Below are positions 22,517 through 36,800 of a stretch of DNA of 64,000 nt, piece after piece. This stretch comes from Arachis hypogaea (taxonomy: Eukaryota; Streptophyta; Magnoliopsida; Fabales; Fabaceae). The notes below the pieces were generated by a model. The model worked only from the letters and a program-made list of their open reading frames with translations. It had not been told where the DNA came from and made no database searches. How positions within the stretch are numbered: the first letter of the stretch is position 1; each line of letters begins with the position of its first letter. A program made the position numbers and the translations under genes. The stretch covers positions 11,066,346 through 11,130,345 of the forward strand of contig NC_092052.1 in assembly GCF_003086295.3 (NCBI RefSeq), written 5' to 3'.

Positions 22517-23977
22517 TATTAGTCCTTGAAATTTAGTTTTAGACACCATATTGGTCTTTGAATTTTTTTTTATATTGAATTAACTAACAAAATGTTGAGC
22601 TAGTTTTAAATTGTTATGCTAAATACAGAACTAAATGATATTGTTTCGTTTTAACTCTTAAACAAAAACAAATATGAGGTCGTTGTGGAAAATGTAGAAA
22701 GATAAAATGGTTTGCATATCATATAAACTCTTTTTCGCCTTCTTATTTTTATCTTATTTAAGCGCTAAAGTGAAATGAAATTGTTTAGCAATGTGTACAG
22801 TGTAGTAAGTCATAGCTAGCTGCTAGCTAGCTCAACACTTCCTTCACTGATTCAGTGCTAAAAAGAGTAGAGACCAATATGGTACTCTTAGTTAAATCTT
22901 ATAGACTAATATAAAAAAAATTTGATTTAAGAGACTAAAATAGTAAAAGTCGTGAAATTGAAAAACTATTTAAAAATTTAATGTAATTTTATAGTGAACT
23001 ATATAATGTAAAATAATAATTAGATTTAAAAATGCATATTGTGTAGAACTATAATAAATTAAGTTTTTATAAGAAATTATTTAATAAAAAATTTTAAAAA
23101 TTAATATTAAATTTATATTTTTGAATTTATTTACAATAGTTATATTTAATTAGAATTACGGTTTAGATTGCAATTCCTCTTTAGGCTGAGATTGTTTTTT
23201 TTTTTCATCATTTATGATGTTTAAGACCTTAAATATGTGAAATAATTTTTTTTTGTCTATTTTACCTCTCCTGATTTTTGCTTAACTTTTTCATTTTTGT
23301 CTCTTAATAACCATTCATAATTCATACATATTTTCTTCTTCTGATTTAGAGATATTATCCTAATTTTGTGTCTTTTAAAAGCTGTTGGCCCATTAAATAT
23401 ATTCTACCGGATAAAATTATTACTAGTAGAAAGAATTAATAGCACTATGTGTAAAATGTTTATTTAGATTCTTTGCCTTCTATTGATCCAAAATTTTCAC
23501 CTTCTATTTTTTTTTTCATTTTCCATCTGCTATTACTGACTTCGATTATTACTGACTTCGATTATCAGAATAAATTATGTTTATAGTATCATGATACCAA
23601 CATCTATAATCATACTTTTTTTAGATAAATTTTCATAATTTTTCTTTAGGTAACATATATTTTATGACCATATTTTCACTAATTAAAACAAATTAGATGT
23701 TGCCTATCGTATACTAGTATGAATTTTTTTTCTAAAGCTGAGAAGGTTGGAATCAATTGGTTTAAAAAAATAAAAAAAAATTGAAGATAAAAAAATAAAA
23801 ATGACGAATGAATTAGTAATTATATTATTCAAATCTCTGGAAAAATTTTGTACTCTACAAAAAATTATTGAATCTCTCATAGATTAAGCTAATATCCACT
23901 TGACATATAAAATGATATATTAAGTTCAGATTAGTTCAAATTAAAAAACTATAAGAATAAGAAACTATTATTCAACC

Positions 23978-24033
<56 letters not shown>

Positions 24034-25573
24034 GCAACTTTCATACACAATTTTTTATAATAAAATTAATATTATATTAAATTACTTAAATTAGGAGAAA
24101 AAAAATTACATATTGAATTGAAAGCAAACTCTCTAGTTATTTTGGTTCCTGATATTCAGTTTCAGACAACATATTGGTTCTTGGATCTTTTTTATGTTGA
24201 GTCAATGAACGAATATTGAATTAGTTTTAAATTGTCATGCTAAACACAAGATTAAATGATGTTGTTTCGTTTTAGCTCTTAAACAAGATAAATATGAGAT
24301 CGTTTTAGAGAATGTGGGAAGATAAAACGGTTTGCACAATATAAACTCTTTTTCGTCCTCTTATTTTTGTCTTGTTTAAGCGTCAAAGAAAAATGGCATT
24401 GTTTAGCGATGTGTCCAGTGTAGTAAATCACAGCGAGCTAGCTCAACACTTCCTTTACTGATTCAATGCTAAAAAGGATAGAGATTAATATGGTACCTTT
24501 AATTAAATCTGAGAGACTAATATAAAAAATTTTAAATTTAAGGGACTAAAACGGTAAAAATTGTGAATTTATAAGAATATTTTAAAAATTTAATCTAATT
24601 TAATGGTGAATGATGTAATGTAAAATAATAATTAAATTTAAACATGCATATTGTGCAGAACTATAATAAATTAAATTTTTAAAAGAAATTATCTAATAAA
24701 AAATTTTAAAAATTAATATTAAATTTATATTTTTTAATTTATTTACAATAGTTGTATTTAATTAGAATTATGGTTTGGACTAGAATCCTTCGTCATCATT
24801 TATGATATTTAATGCCTTAAATATGTGGAATAATTTTCTTTTTTTCTGGTCTGTTTTACCTCTCCTGATTTTTGCATATTTTTTTTTTTTGTAATCTCTT
24901 AATAATCATCCATGGTTCATATATATTTTCTTCTTTTGATTCAAAGATATTATCCTAATTTTGTGTCTTGTAAAAACTGTTGGACCCATTAAGTATATTT
25001 CACCGGATAAAATTATCACTATCAGAAAGAATTAATGGCATCATATGTAAATATTGATTCAGATTCTTTGCCTTCTATTGATTCAGATTCTTCACCTTCT
25101 ATTTTTTTTTTTTTTTTGACTTTCATTATTCTTCCCCTGTTACTGGCTTCGATTATCAGAATGAATTATGTTTATAGAATTATGATTACCAACATTTATA
25201 TTCGTACTTTCTTTAGATAAATTTTCATATTTTTTCTTTGGGTAAACATCTATTTTATGACCATATTATTAGCAATTAAAATAAATTAAATGTAGCCACT
25301 CGTATACTAACATGAATTTTTTCTCTAAAGCTAAAAAAGTTGGAACCAACTGGTCTAAAAAGATAAAGAAAATTGAAAACAGAAAAATAAAAAGGATGTA
25401 TGAGATAGAAATTATATACTTAAACCTCTGCAAAAATTTGTACTTCACAAAAGATTATTGAATTAAATCTTTCATAAATTAAATAATATCTGCTTGACAT
25501 ATAAAACGATATATTAAGTTTAGATTAGTTCAAATTAAAAAACTATAAGAATGAGAAACTATTATTCAACCGC

Positions 25574-25619
<46 letters not shown>

Positions 25620-26823
25620 ACTTTCATACACAATATTTCATAATAAAATTAATATTATATTAAATTACTTAAATTAAGAGAAAAAAACTGCATATTGAAT
25701 TGAAAGCAATCTCTCTAGTTATTTCGGTCCCTGAGATTCAGTTTTAGATATCATATTGGTCCCTCGATCTTTTTTTATGTTGAGTTAGTTTTAAATTGTC
25801 ATGCTAAACACAGGACTAAATGATGTTGTTTCGTTTTAGCTCTTAAACAAAATAAATATGAGATTGTTTTGGAGAATGTGGAGAAATAAAACAGTTTGCA
25901 TATCATATAAATTTTTTTTTGTCCTCTTATTTTTGTCTTGTTTAAGCACCAAAGCAAAATGACATTGTTTAGCGATGTGTCCAGTGTAGTAAGTCTTAGC
26001 TAGCTAGCTCAACACTTCATTCACTGATTCAGTGCTAAAAAGAGTAGAGACCAATATGGTACCCATAGTTAAATCTCAAAGTCTAATATAAAATATTTTA
26101 GATTTAAGAGACTAAAATAGTGAAAGTCATAAATTTATAAGACCATTTTAATTTAAAAGGTGAACTATGTAATGTAAAATAATAATCTACTTAATATACT
26201 AAAACTGGGTTTTCCCCCAGCTATTAAAGGTGACGTGTCGATCTCTCATGTCTCCGTTTTCCCTCCAAAATGAATAAAATTTTTTTCTATCCTAAATTAT
26301 TTTATTGTAATTATATTATAATTAATACTAAATGAATAATATATAATTATACTAATTTAGCAACATATCTTCATTATAATTATATCAAATTAATATTTAA
26401 TGCACTATTAAACTACTTATCAATTATCAATTAAAAATATTTTTAATAATTTTAATGATAATAATAATATCAATAATAGTAATAATAATAATAAAAAAAA
26501 TCTTTGTTACCCGATTCACGTATATCAAATAATTTTTTTAAATTATTTTATAAAAAATATCTTTAATATAATTATATTGTAATTAATATTTAATGAATAA
26601 TATATAATTATACTAATTTAGAAACATATCTTTATTATAATTGTATCAAATCAAAATTTAATGCATTATTAAAAAATTACCTTAATAATAGGTAATTTAC
26701 ATATTTATTTTTGTTTCACTAAAGTCTATATATAGTGTTTTCCTGTGGTACATGAATCTAAATTTGAGAGTCAATTCATAATTTTATATTTAGTGTTTTT
26801 TTTTACTACTTCATAGAATAAGA

Positions 26824-27258
26824 ATGTATTCTTCGTTTTTTATTGAAGTTGATCCTTTTAAGGTACAATTTATAATTTTTTATAATATTTTTCATATACT
26901 CATTCTATTATATTATTCTTTTGATAATTTTTTATTTGTTGTTACTCTAAGTTATTCTTATCGTCTAATGTTCCAGTTCGATTGTCTTTTGCCACAATCA
27001 TTTACAATGCATCACATCCATGAAATACCTCATCGAATTGTCTTCACTGATTCGGGTTCCAACTACATAGATGTAAGCGTTCAAAGAAGAGGCAATAGTC
27101 TCTACTTTACCGAAGGATTGTTGGATCTACTCACCTATTATGACCAATCCAATGGAATGTGGTTAAAGTTAGATTTCTTAGGAGGAGCTCGATTTTTTAT
27201 TGAGGAATTGCATCCACGGAACATTATAGGGCAAGTTCAAGTTCCATCCCCTCCATGA
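26824..27258 (+). pseudogene. B3 DNA-binding domain protein fragment (REM-like), first part
   Basis: A short first exon, MYSSFFIEVDPFK, could splice at the following GTACAA. After an acceptor (ATGTTCCAG) near 26976 the frame reads FDCLLPQSFTMHHIHEIPHR, FTDSGSNYIDVSVQRRGNSL, YFTEGLLDLLTYYDQSNGMW and FLGGARFFIEELHP, ending at 27258. This is a REM-type B3 fold (xxLPxxF, IP, GNxVxVxVxR, IYFTxGxxxLxxYY, GxWLxLxxxGxxxFxI). B3 proteins are plant transcription factors that bind DNA through this domain. The piece lies inside the Helitron, lacks any other domain and is probably a captured gene fragment. An unspliced reading gives the hydrophobic stretch between the two parts, which is likely intron. 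Confidence 0.7.
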
Positions 27259-27472
27259 TTTTTACGTCTGCCCGAAAATCTTCAAAGTGGAGCACATAAT
27301 GAAATTGAATTCCCTCAGTTTTAGTTCAGTTTTGCTAAATTCGTAACAAATTCAGATATGCAATTTCAACGATTGGTAATATATTTAAATTTTCTTAGTT
27401 TAAGCTGTTCATTATTAGAATAATTTTTTAACATATTTTGATTTTTTTCATAAATTACCAGCTTTCTTTTGC

Positions 27473-27673
27473 ATGCATGCAATGCCATTAAGGGGAATAA
27501 GAGTTAGTTTGATTTCTCGGTGTGGCAATTCTATACCTTGCCGCATTGTATGGATAGCGGATGATGAAGCTTATCTAACAAGAGGATGGTTTGATTTTGC
27601 ACGAATTCTAAATATTGAAACTTACAATGTTATTTCAGTTGGTTGTCGTTACAAGAATGATTCTATACTATAG
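27473..27673 (+). pseudogene. Second B3-like fragment in the Helitron
   Basis: Following an AT-rich, intron-like gap, the frame reads MPLRGIRVSLISRCGNSIPC, RIVWIADDEAYLTRGWFDFA and ILNIETYNVISVGCRY, then stops. The pattern V..IxxxxNxxxCRxVWxxxxxxYLTxGWxxFxRxxxLxxxDVISxxxR fits a second B3-like repeat of the same captured gene. It is collinear with the first fragment, so the two probably derive from one gene with two B3-type domains. Confidence 0.65.
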
Positions 27674-28882
27674 GTGATTAAGGACTAGAATATGTTCAAT
27701 ATTGTTTAGGTAATTTGGTTTTACTATTAGTATTTGATTAAATTATAATTATAGAATTTTAAATTATTGCCTCAATTTATATATTACGATTATTTTTTGT
27801 GGATGTGCTATTTTTAAATAATTTAATAAAATGAAGTAGTGTCAGATATTATTGAGTTTATTTTTATCCTTTATTTCTTTATTTGTATTTTCATTATATT
27901 TGACAAAAAATGAACCTACACATATATTAAATCGTTGACCTAAAGACAATTTATTTGCCAAAACAGATTTTATTTATAATTGGAATAAAATTTATTTGCC
28001 AATAATCGGTGGATAAAATTGAAATTACACCCGTGTCATATAATTATAATTGATTAATTGGTATAAAATGAAATTATACCCGTGCCATGAGTAATAATCT
28101 AAATAATTATATCTTAACAAAATATAATTTGAAATAATTTATAAACAATTATCTTAACAAAAATAATTATTTAATAATTGATTTAAAAATCAATGCAAAA
28201 AATAATTATTAATAATAGTATTATTAACTGGGTAAATAATATAATTTTAAATTATTACTTGAAATATAAATAATATATGGAAATCTATTGAGTAAATCAA
28301 TGATTTTGCACCTTAATAATTGTCTCAATTAACCAGTTAATTGAATTAGTAATAACAATTTCCAATTTCAAATTTTGTATATTAAGTAGTTATTAAAACC
28401 TGGGTAATAACGATTTACACGAAAAAATCATTGATAAATTCAATTAACCATATAGAAGATAATATACTAACAGTTTTAGTATATTATTTATGGCAAGCGA
28501 AATTATTTCCTCAAATTAAATTTTATATAATTATAGTAAGTCTTTATAATTAAAGCAATACAAAACTGCTTCATATATAGTAATAATATTATACATATTT
28601 ATATATCTCTTTTTTATCTCTTTTTTCAAAATATTGGCATATAATTAATGTAAAAAATATATAATATTAAACTATTTTGCTATGCATATATATGAATTTA
28701 TATAATAACCCGTATAATTTATACGTATGGCATAATACATATGTCAAAAAAAGATTCCATAATTTTTGAAAACCACTGTTTTGTTATATGAAATTGAAAT
28801 TGAAATTAAATAATTTCTATTTATATAATTTTTTCTATTAGTATCAAGTATCTCCATTAAAAAATCATATCGTTTGTAATTA

Positions 28883-28885
<3 letters not shown>

Positions 28886-28968
<83 letters not shown>
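28886..28968. repeat. (AT)n microsatellite
   Basis: An almost perfect run of about 40 AT dinucleotides inside the Helitron. It is likely length-polymorphic. Confidence 0.95.
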
Positions 28969-28969
<1 letters not shown>

Positions 28970-29059
28970 TCGTAATAATTAATTGTTTCAATTATTTTTC
29001 ATCTACAAAATTCGTACCTTATTCGTATTTCTTTTTCTCTTTATTATTTTCCATACCTA

Positions 29060-29672
29060 ATGGCTACAAGCTATGATTCTATCAACAGTATTACCTGTAG
29101 TAGATTATGTAATGAAAATGTTTGGAAAATAAAGGCAAGGATTATAAGGTTATGGAAAGTTCTATCCAAATTTGACAAGAGTAAGACAGCTTATCTATAA
29201 ATGGTTCTCATAGATGATAAAGTAGGTTGATTATTCTACATGATTTCTTCGAGTGATGCTAGGTCCAGTTTATATATATTTACTGTTCACATTTTAACTT
29301 TATTTCGTGAGTAAACTCTTGGAGGAATCAACCACAATGCGATTTAATAGAGTTGTAAGTGCTAATAGTCTTCGTTTTTAATTTGTTTTACAGTGTGATA
29401 AAATCCATTGTTCAGTGAAGAATTATTTGGCAAAGATGTTTGAGAATGATCTTATCGAGGAAAAAGTTTATGTCTTCTCAAATTTTCTGATTGAGGAATC
29501 AAGCGGAATTTATCTTCCGACTACACATGTGTGTAGAATAACCTTTAAGAAGGAGTCGCGTATAGTAAATACGATTGATGATCGTAACATTCCTGACAAT
29601 CATTTCAATTTTCTCGATCATGCTGATATATTGAGACAAACAAATGAAAAAGCTAACTTATTTAGTGCGTAA
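29060..29672 (+). pseudogene. RPA1-like / DUF223 OB-fold fragment in the Helitron
   Basis: From ATG 29060 the frame reads MATSYDSINSITCSRLCNEN and VWKIKARIIRLWKVLSKFDK, with TAA where the family has LQMVLID... (the sequence then continues MVLIDDKVG), fitting a CAA to TAA change. After a degenerate stretch, 29415-29672 reads KNYLAKMFENDLIEEKVYVF, SNFLIEESSGIYLPTTHVCR and ITFKKESRIVNTIDD. This is the plant replication protein A 70 kDa-like OB fold (DUF223), which binds single-stranded DNA in real RPA. Related domains are common passengers or components of plant Helitrons. The stop and missing parts make it non-functional. Confidence 0.72.
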
Positions 29673-32600
29673 TTAATTTGCATCATCATCATCATCATTA
29701 TTATTATGTTGTTTCATTTATTTGTCTTTAATTTTATGCTTTTAATTCGTTTTTTTTTTAAATTAGATGTTATTGGACTCTTAACCGGAAAAGGAGAACT
29801 TATAAAATCATATTGAGTATTACTAGATTATTTATGGTCATATTGAGTATATATGCCTGATTTATTGAAAAAAGTAGATTAAATAAATATTTTATAGTTA
29901 ATACAATTAACACTATATTAAGAAAAGAAAAACAACGCATACAAGTTTCTTTTATTAATTAAATTATTATAATTAAAATGAAATTTAACATAACAACTTA
30001 AAATTATAATTTCAATCTTATCACGTGCATGGCACATGTGATTAAACTTGTTAGATTTAAATATGTATATTGTGCAAAACTATAATAAATTAATTTTTTT
30101 ATAAGAAATTATTTAATAAAAAATTTAAAAATTAATATTAAATTTATATTTTTTAATTTATTTACAATAGTTGTATTTGATTAGAATTATTGTTTGGATT
30201 GCAATTCCTCTTTAGGCTGAGATTGTTTTCCTTTCTCATCATTCATGATATTTAAGGCCTTAAATATGTGGAATAATTTCCTTTTTTTGGTCGGTTTTAG
30301 CTCTCCTAATTTTTGCTTATTTTTTTGTTGTTGTCTCTTAATAACCCATCCATAGTTCATACATATTTTCTTTCTTTGATTCAGAGATATTATCCTGATT
30401 TTGTGTCTTGTGAAAGCAGTTGGCCCTATGAAGCATATTTTATCGGATACAATTATCACTAGCAGAAAAAATTACTGGCATCATATGTAAATGCTGATTC
30501 AGATTCTTCACCTTCTATTGATCTAGATTCTTCACCTTCTATTTTTCTTTTGTTTTTTTGGCCTTCATTTTTCATTCCCTATTACTGGCTTCGATTATCA
30601 GAATAAATTATGTTTATAGAATTCTGATTACCAACATCTATTATCACACTTTTTTAGATAAATTTTCATAATTTTTCTTTGGATAAACATCTATTTTATG
30701 ACCATATTTTTAACAATTAAAACAAATTAGATATAGCCTCTCGTATACTAACATGAATTTTTTTCTAAAGCTGAGAAAGTTGGAACCAACTGATTTAAAA
30801 AGATAAAAAAAATTAAAAACAGAAAAAATAAAAAAGAGGAATGAGATAGTAATTATATACTCAAATCTCTGAGAGAATTTTGTACTTTACAAAAGATTAT
30901 TGAATTAAATCTCATAAATTAAACTGACATCCGCTTGACATATAAAATGATATATTAAGCTCAGATTAGTTCTGTAACACCCTAACTTTCAGCACGGCAT
31001 AACTTTCAGCACGGCATGATCGTACCAAAAGTAAGGCGTTACCATCCTAACTCCTTTATTATCTACTTAATATTGAGCCTTTATGCGTTAAAATATCGAC
31101 AGGTTTACTAAAAAGTTAAGACCTTTCCAACAAAATCAAATACACATATTCACATACTTAATATTATTAATACCTTATAGTAATATATACAAAACTGATC
31201 ACAAAAACCTACCCCTCTGAATAAAACTTCAACTAACAGGGTGAGGGAAAAATAAATTCTAGCAATAACTTAATTCGCAAACATACTCTTCTATGTTCCT
31301 GTAACTCCATATTAAACCTTCGCATCTGTATCTAAAAGAGGTGAAAATAAGGAGTAAGAATTGGGAAGTTCTTTGTAAGATCGGAGTGTATAGTTATATA
31401 TTCATTTTATTATTTGTTACACAGGAATTCCATAACAGCATACTTGCAATCCTTAACAAGTGGCCAATGGCAGCAAACCTCATGATACAACTATAATAGA
31501 CTAGAGATACAGAAAAAATTATACAAGTCAAGAAGGACACACTCTTAATCACAGATAACACATATCACAAAGAAGTATGCATATGATGCATGCCTTTTCC
31601 ATGGTTGATGATATCATCTGTCGGTTATATAGCCAACGCAACATATCTTGGTAGCTAGCCATGGACAGAAACACTCATTGCGGAGCAAGTAGATTTGAGC
31701 TACAACTCCCTTCCTACTACCGGCTTAACCCAGAGCTAGTGGAATAACTACTATTGTGGCTACTACTCAGGCGGGTGTTTAAAAGTTCAACTTGGAGCAA
31801 GTGGAATAATCCACTACTGCTGTCACTGACTTGGAGCAAGCGGGACGAACCACAATCCTTGCTACTCTACCCAAGTTTTTCATTCAAAAATTCATTATCA
31901 TATCAATTCTGTCATAATCTTTCAAAATTCCATAATTAAACTTAGTTTTCATAATTCTTCTTCTTCATCTCATACCCAAAGCAAGTGGGACTAACCCAAA
32001 ACCCTTACGTACTGCCCAGGTATTTTCCAAATATCAAAATCTCTCTTTAAAAACAATTCAAATCTATTTTTCTTTCATTAAACTCTTTTTCTTGATAAAT
32101 CAAATTCAAACATAATATTTTTCTCGAGACTCAAAACATAATCATTTCTTTAATAATTCAAAATTAGCTAATATAATTTTTTAAATTTTTGAAAATCTAT
32201 TTTTACTCCCAAAATAATAAAAAATACCCCAAGTGGCTGTTCATACATAACCGAATCAAAATCTCAAGTAAATAACAATAATTCAACATAAACTCATTCA
32301 AACTCAAACAATAATTAATCAAACCAACGTTCACTGATCAAATTCATATTTAATTATTATAAAATCACCAAAATTCTACCTCCATACGAAATTAAAACAA
32401 CGAAAAACTTCGGAAAAACTTTTTGATCGAGCTGCTGAAGAAGGAAATGTCAGAAATTATCTGTGCCTCCTAAAATTCTAATTGGCTGAACTCAAGGAGA
32501 AGGAGAGCTATGTCACCGTCAGCTTTCACCGAAAAAAGTGATACCAACATATAGAAAAGAAAGATACAAACATTTTTATTGGATTAGATTTTTTATTAGA

Positions 32601-33871
32601 GTTACGGATCACAAAAAATCAAAGCCGGAAGGAGCTTCGGTTCTCTCCCTTTCTCTCTCAGTCAATTTTCTTTCTCTTATTCTTTCATATTGGTTTGGTG
32701 ATACAAAGAAGCAAATGAAGTAAAAATGATGATGATTAATAAATAGAATGACATGTGTCATGATTATATATATGTTTACATGCAAGGAACCTTTGGCTAT
32801 CTTTATCTTTACTTCCTTAAAGCATTCGGCCACTTTTTTCTTCTTTTTTTTTCTTTTGATCAACAACAATAATAATAAGAGTAAAGTATATATTTTGTCT
32901 CTGAAATTTTTAAAAAGTTTTAAAAATATCTTTAAATTTTAATTTGTTTCAATTTTATTCTTAATATTTTAAATATGCTTTAATTATATCTTTTTTGTTA
33001 ATTTTTTTATAATCAACCAATAATCAACTTTTTGTTTCCAATTTTACCCTCTAATCCTAACAGTGTTTGGCACGCTGCATAATCCATTCCAATGCATCTC
33101 CCCTTTTCTTTCCAACTTCATTCCATTCCAACACCTCCACTTTTCTTACCAACCATCGATCATCCTCTCATTCATCTTTCTCGCGACAACCACAGGCGCC
33201 ACCACCACCAATTTCTATCTCCGTCTCCCATTGCCTTTTCTCTCATACTAACTCTCATTCTCTCTTACTTCTCATTGTCTCACCAACCATTTTGCACAAC
33301 CACTGCCACTCATCGCCCTTCTTCTCTTTGTTGTGCCGCCGCACTTGCCAGGTTAAAATTTTTAAATTTATCTATATTCTAAAAGGCAATAGTTTAAAAA
33401 ATTCAGCATAAACCTTTATTTTAGACAACAAGGCATTGACTATATATTCATATTGCTAATCACAACCATATATGTTAACTATTTCAGTATCTTAAGTGTG
33501 GACAAACTTTATCAATTCACACATTTGGCTCAATTGCAAAATGAAGTACCAAAATTACAACCCAGCAACGAGTTAAAAATACCAAAATTAAATATAAAAG
33601 AGTGATATTGACAAACTAATAGAAAATCATTCGAAGAATTGAACCCTAATTGTAGATCTGAACAAGAAATTAAACCTCATGGTTTCTATTGGGCTGTTTT
33701 TGAAACCAATTAATGTTCAAGATCTGGACATGGGCAGAGGAAGAAGGGGAGTTGAGGCTGTCGGAGAGGGAAGCCATAGCGCATATAACGGCGGACCTCA
33801 AGGCACAGTGAAACGCGGACAGTGGATCTCTGAGCGTGATGAGTCATGAGTGACGGAGCTTTAGGCGCAGT

Positions 33872-36800
33872 TGTAACACCCTAATTAGCCTAAGACTTAC
33901 CTCGCGCCATAAAGTAAAGGTTAATCAAAGGTTACGACAGTTCTAAGCTCATACGTATAATATAAAGAAGAAATAATATAATCTAGAAGCCCGATGAAGA
34001 ATATAGCTCAAAACAGGATTTTCAAAGGCGCAAAACGCACTATCTTAAGGCATAAGAAACAGATGAGATACAACAAAATATAAGTATATAATATCATAGA
34101 AAACTAGCCTTGACTCGCGGAGTTTAAGCCGGCTAGCCATACATAAGTATACAGAATTATACAGAAAACTGACAGTTTTAAAACAGCTTATACAAGTTTT
34201 TCTCTCATAATACAAGCCTCTAGGCTAAACAAAATACAAAAGAGAGATTTATAAATAGATAAACTAAAAAGACTCCAAAAGAATCCAGGATCCTCCGCTC
34301 CTGTCACCATCCAAAGCGACTCACCGAGGTGGGTTGCGACCTGCATCTGAAAAACACAACAAAGATATGGTATGAGAACCGGAGGTTCTTGGTATGGTAA
34401 CAGTTTCCAGTGATGTAGGATATAAGACCCCAGGACGCCAAAGGCAATCCTAAACTCCATATCGATCACAAGATTCAAGCTTAAAGCATTCTAAAACAAA
34501 TAAGCATAAATATATCCACCTTAACTTAATAAATGGGGTAATCTATCTTAGGGATATCTACTCTAACCAAACACCGCTGTCCCACAGCCTTTACCAACCG
34601 ATCCTCCATGCGATCCCATCGCCACCGCCTTCCGAACCTCCTCAATCCCAGTAGAAAGTACAAGTAATATACAAAGCTAGTAACTCACAAGTATAAGCAT
34701 ATAAGGCAATTAATTCAGATAGCAATTAGGCATGTTATTCAATTAGGTAAACCATTACAAGTAAACAAAGCATACAAACAAGTAGAAAATGCATATGATG
34801 GATGCCTGCCCTACTAGTTGTGATATCACATTGTCGGTTCAACTGCCAACCCGACACATCTCCATGGAGACGTCGGCCTTCGGATTTCTCATGTGGGAAC
34901 CCCTGAGATATAGTACCCGGATCACTGTCCAGGTACCGGTGCCTGCTCGCCCTATAGATCCGAAGGGATGCGAGCGGGATACTCTTGCCACAGACCTCAT
35001 ATCTCAACGCAAGCGGGATGAACTACCGCCCTTACGCCGCCGCCGCTACCTCGACAGGCGGGATTAACCACCGTCCCTGCCAGGCGCATAGCGTCTCATA
35101 ATATCATATAAAAATATTATCTCAGTGGTTTTCAAAAACATTTTCAGTATACATAGATCCATTACTTCAATCCGAATTCCCGACTCATCTCAACCACTGT
35201 CCATTCATAACTCAGTATCCAAATGTCAACAATTCATCATTCCTTATCTCATATATCATTCATCCTTTACCTAACGTCAAACCCCTTATCAACATACCAG
35301 AATCCTAGGCCTCCGTTTTCTAATTTATCTCAAAACCATGTTCTAGAACCCTTAAGTTATATCCCATGTTCTAATACTCAAAACTAAGCCCAAAACTCTT
35401 AAAATGGTGTTTTAGAAGCTTACAACCTTGTTGGGAAGGTAGAATTGTTGAAAACAAGAAAAATTTAAGAAACAGGACGTGTGCAGCCGTATAGAGGTGT
35501 GTGCGTGCGCACGTCTAGAAAGTTTTAAAATGTGTGCGTACGCACAGGGTGTGCGTACGCACAGGGGACAAAATTTTTTAGAATCTGTTCACCCGCACGA
35601 CCCGTGCCAGCGCCTCCAACAGACTGACCTTCCCGACGTGTGCGCCTGCACAGACCTGTGCGTCCACACAGGTTGAAGTTTTTCCTTGGATATGTACGCG
35701 CACAAGCTGTGCTAGTGCTGCGAACAGAACGCACTTCCCTGCCTGTGCGTGTGCACAGGTGTGTGTGCGTCCACACAGGTTGAAATTTTTACATGGTGTG
35801 CGTCCGCACGAGAGTGTGTGCCCGCACATATCAGTAATCATGAAATTCTGCAACTTTGCAAAATTTCAGATTTTTAACACCAAGTTTGAAGGATCATAAC
35901 TTCCTCTACAAAATTCTAATTTTCGCAAATTTTATATCGATTTAAATAATTTTCAAAGATCTTTAATCTAAACAAATTGCAACCAGTTTTGAAAAACAAA
36001 GCAGAAGTTATGATCGTACAAAGTTCATCAAAAACCCAATTTTGCCACACTTCACAATTCCCAAAATTTATTACCATACCCATACCAAATCACATCAAGC
36101 CATTCAAAATACCACTTTTCATCAAAATGTACTAGTTATACCATAATACACCAACCTTACCACATTCTCCTTCTCATTTCATTACTTTCAATTCCAACAT
36201 CAACTCTATAACAATTAGGATCTAAATCACCATCAAACTCAGCATTTCATAAATCATAACTCTACAATTATTATAAGGAACTAACTCCCAATCTATACAA
36301 TCATTCAACATCATCACATCATTTTAATTCATCACAATCAACCCAACATTCATCAATTCATCAACATATAACACACCAACCATCATTTTAGTTCAACCTA
36401 TCTTATTGGTTACTAGCCTATGTGTCCATGAATATTATATACTACATAGAGGAAACTGAAACCATACCTTGGCCGATTCCTTTTTTGCACCCAAAATCCA
36501 ACTTAGCACTAATAAGTTTCCAACCAAAATCCAAGCTTTCAAATCCACTTCAATAAGCACAATTAAGTTCCAAAAGCTCCCAAAGCCACCAAAATTAAAC
36601 TATATACATATAAATCACCTCAAATCAACCTAGGGTTCTAATTAAACATGAATTCACAAGGGTTTGGTGACTCTTACTTTCTCTAACAGATTTACTAGCA
36701 AGAATCCAAGGCTAAGCAAGGATTAGAGCAAACCTATACACCAAGAATCACAAAAACTCACTTAGGCATAAACCCTAAGTACCCAAAATTTTCAAGAGAG

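Larger units (their letters stand above)
26186..30050 (+). mobile_element. Non-autonomous Helitron (3.9 kb) carrying B3 and RPA-like gene fragments
   Basis: It interrupts array unit 3: other units read AATAATTAGATTT, whereas here AATAA is followed by the insert and then TTAGATTT resumes, with no target duplication and insertion between A and T. The left end is TCTACTTAATATAC (Helitrons start with TC). The right end has a hairpin (CACGTGCATGGCACATGTG, about 30022-30040) some 10 bases before the terminus CTTG followed by host T; the usual terminus is CTRR. It carries a DUF223/RPA OB-fold fragment, a typical plant Helitron passenger, and no Rep/helicase frame was seen, so it is non-autonomous. 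Hairpin-like CCGTG...CATG ends near 28030 and 28080 may mark older internal termini. Confidence 0.75.

Noticed and set aside
23980..24030. (TTA)n tracts as independent microsatellites
   Set aside because: They occur at the same position in each tandem unit and are part of the unit.
30187..30459. 90-codon minus-strand frame, similar to frames at 41233-41415
   Set aside because: It falls at the same position in different array units but is broken in the others, so there is no sign of coding selection.
33063..33411. Three overlapping plus-strand frames rich in Ser, Pro and His
   Set aside because: They lie in the arm of a long-TIR element; the mirror frames at 37400-37766 arise from the inverted copy.
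34735..35067. Frames of about 90 codons inside the inner solo LTR
   Set aside because: Short, without family resemblance, and inside LTR sequence.
35479..35853. Cysteine/histidine-rich frames (CARTYPRKNF, CAHAQAGK and similar) that look zinc-finger-like
   Set aside because: The residues come from the GTGCGTACGCAC palindromes read in any frame.
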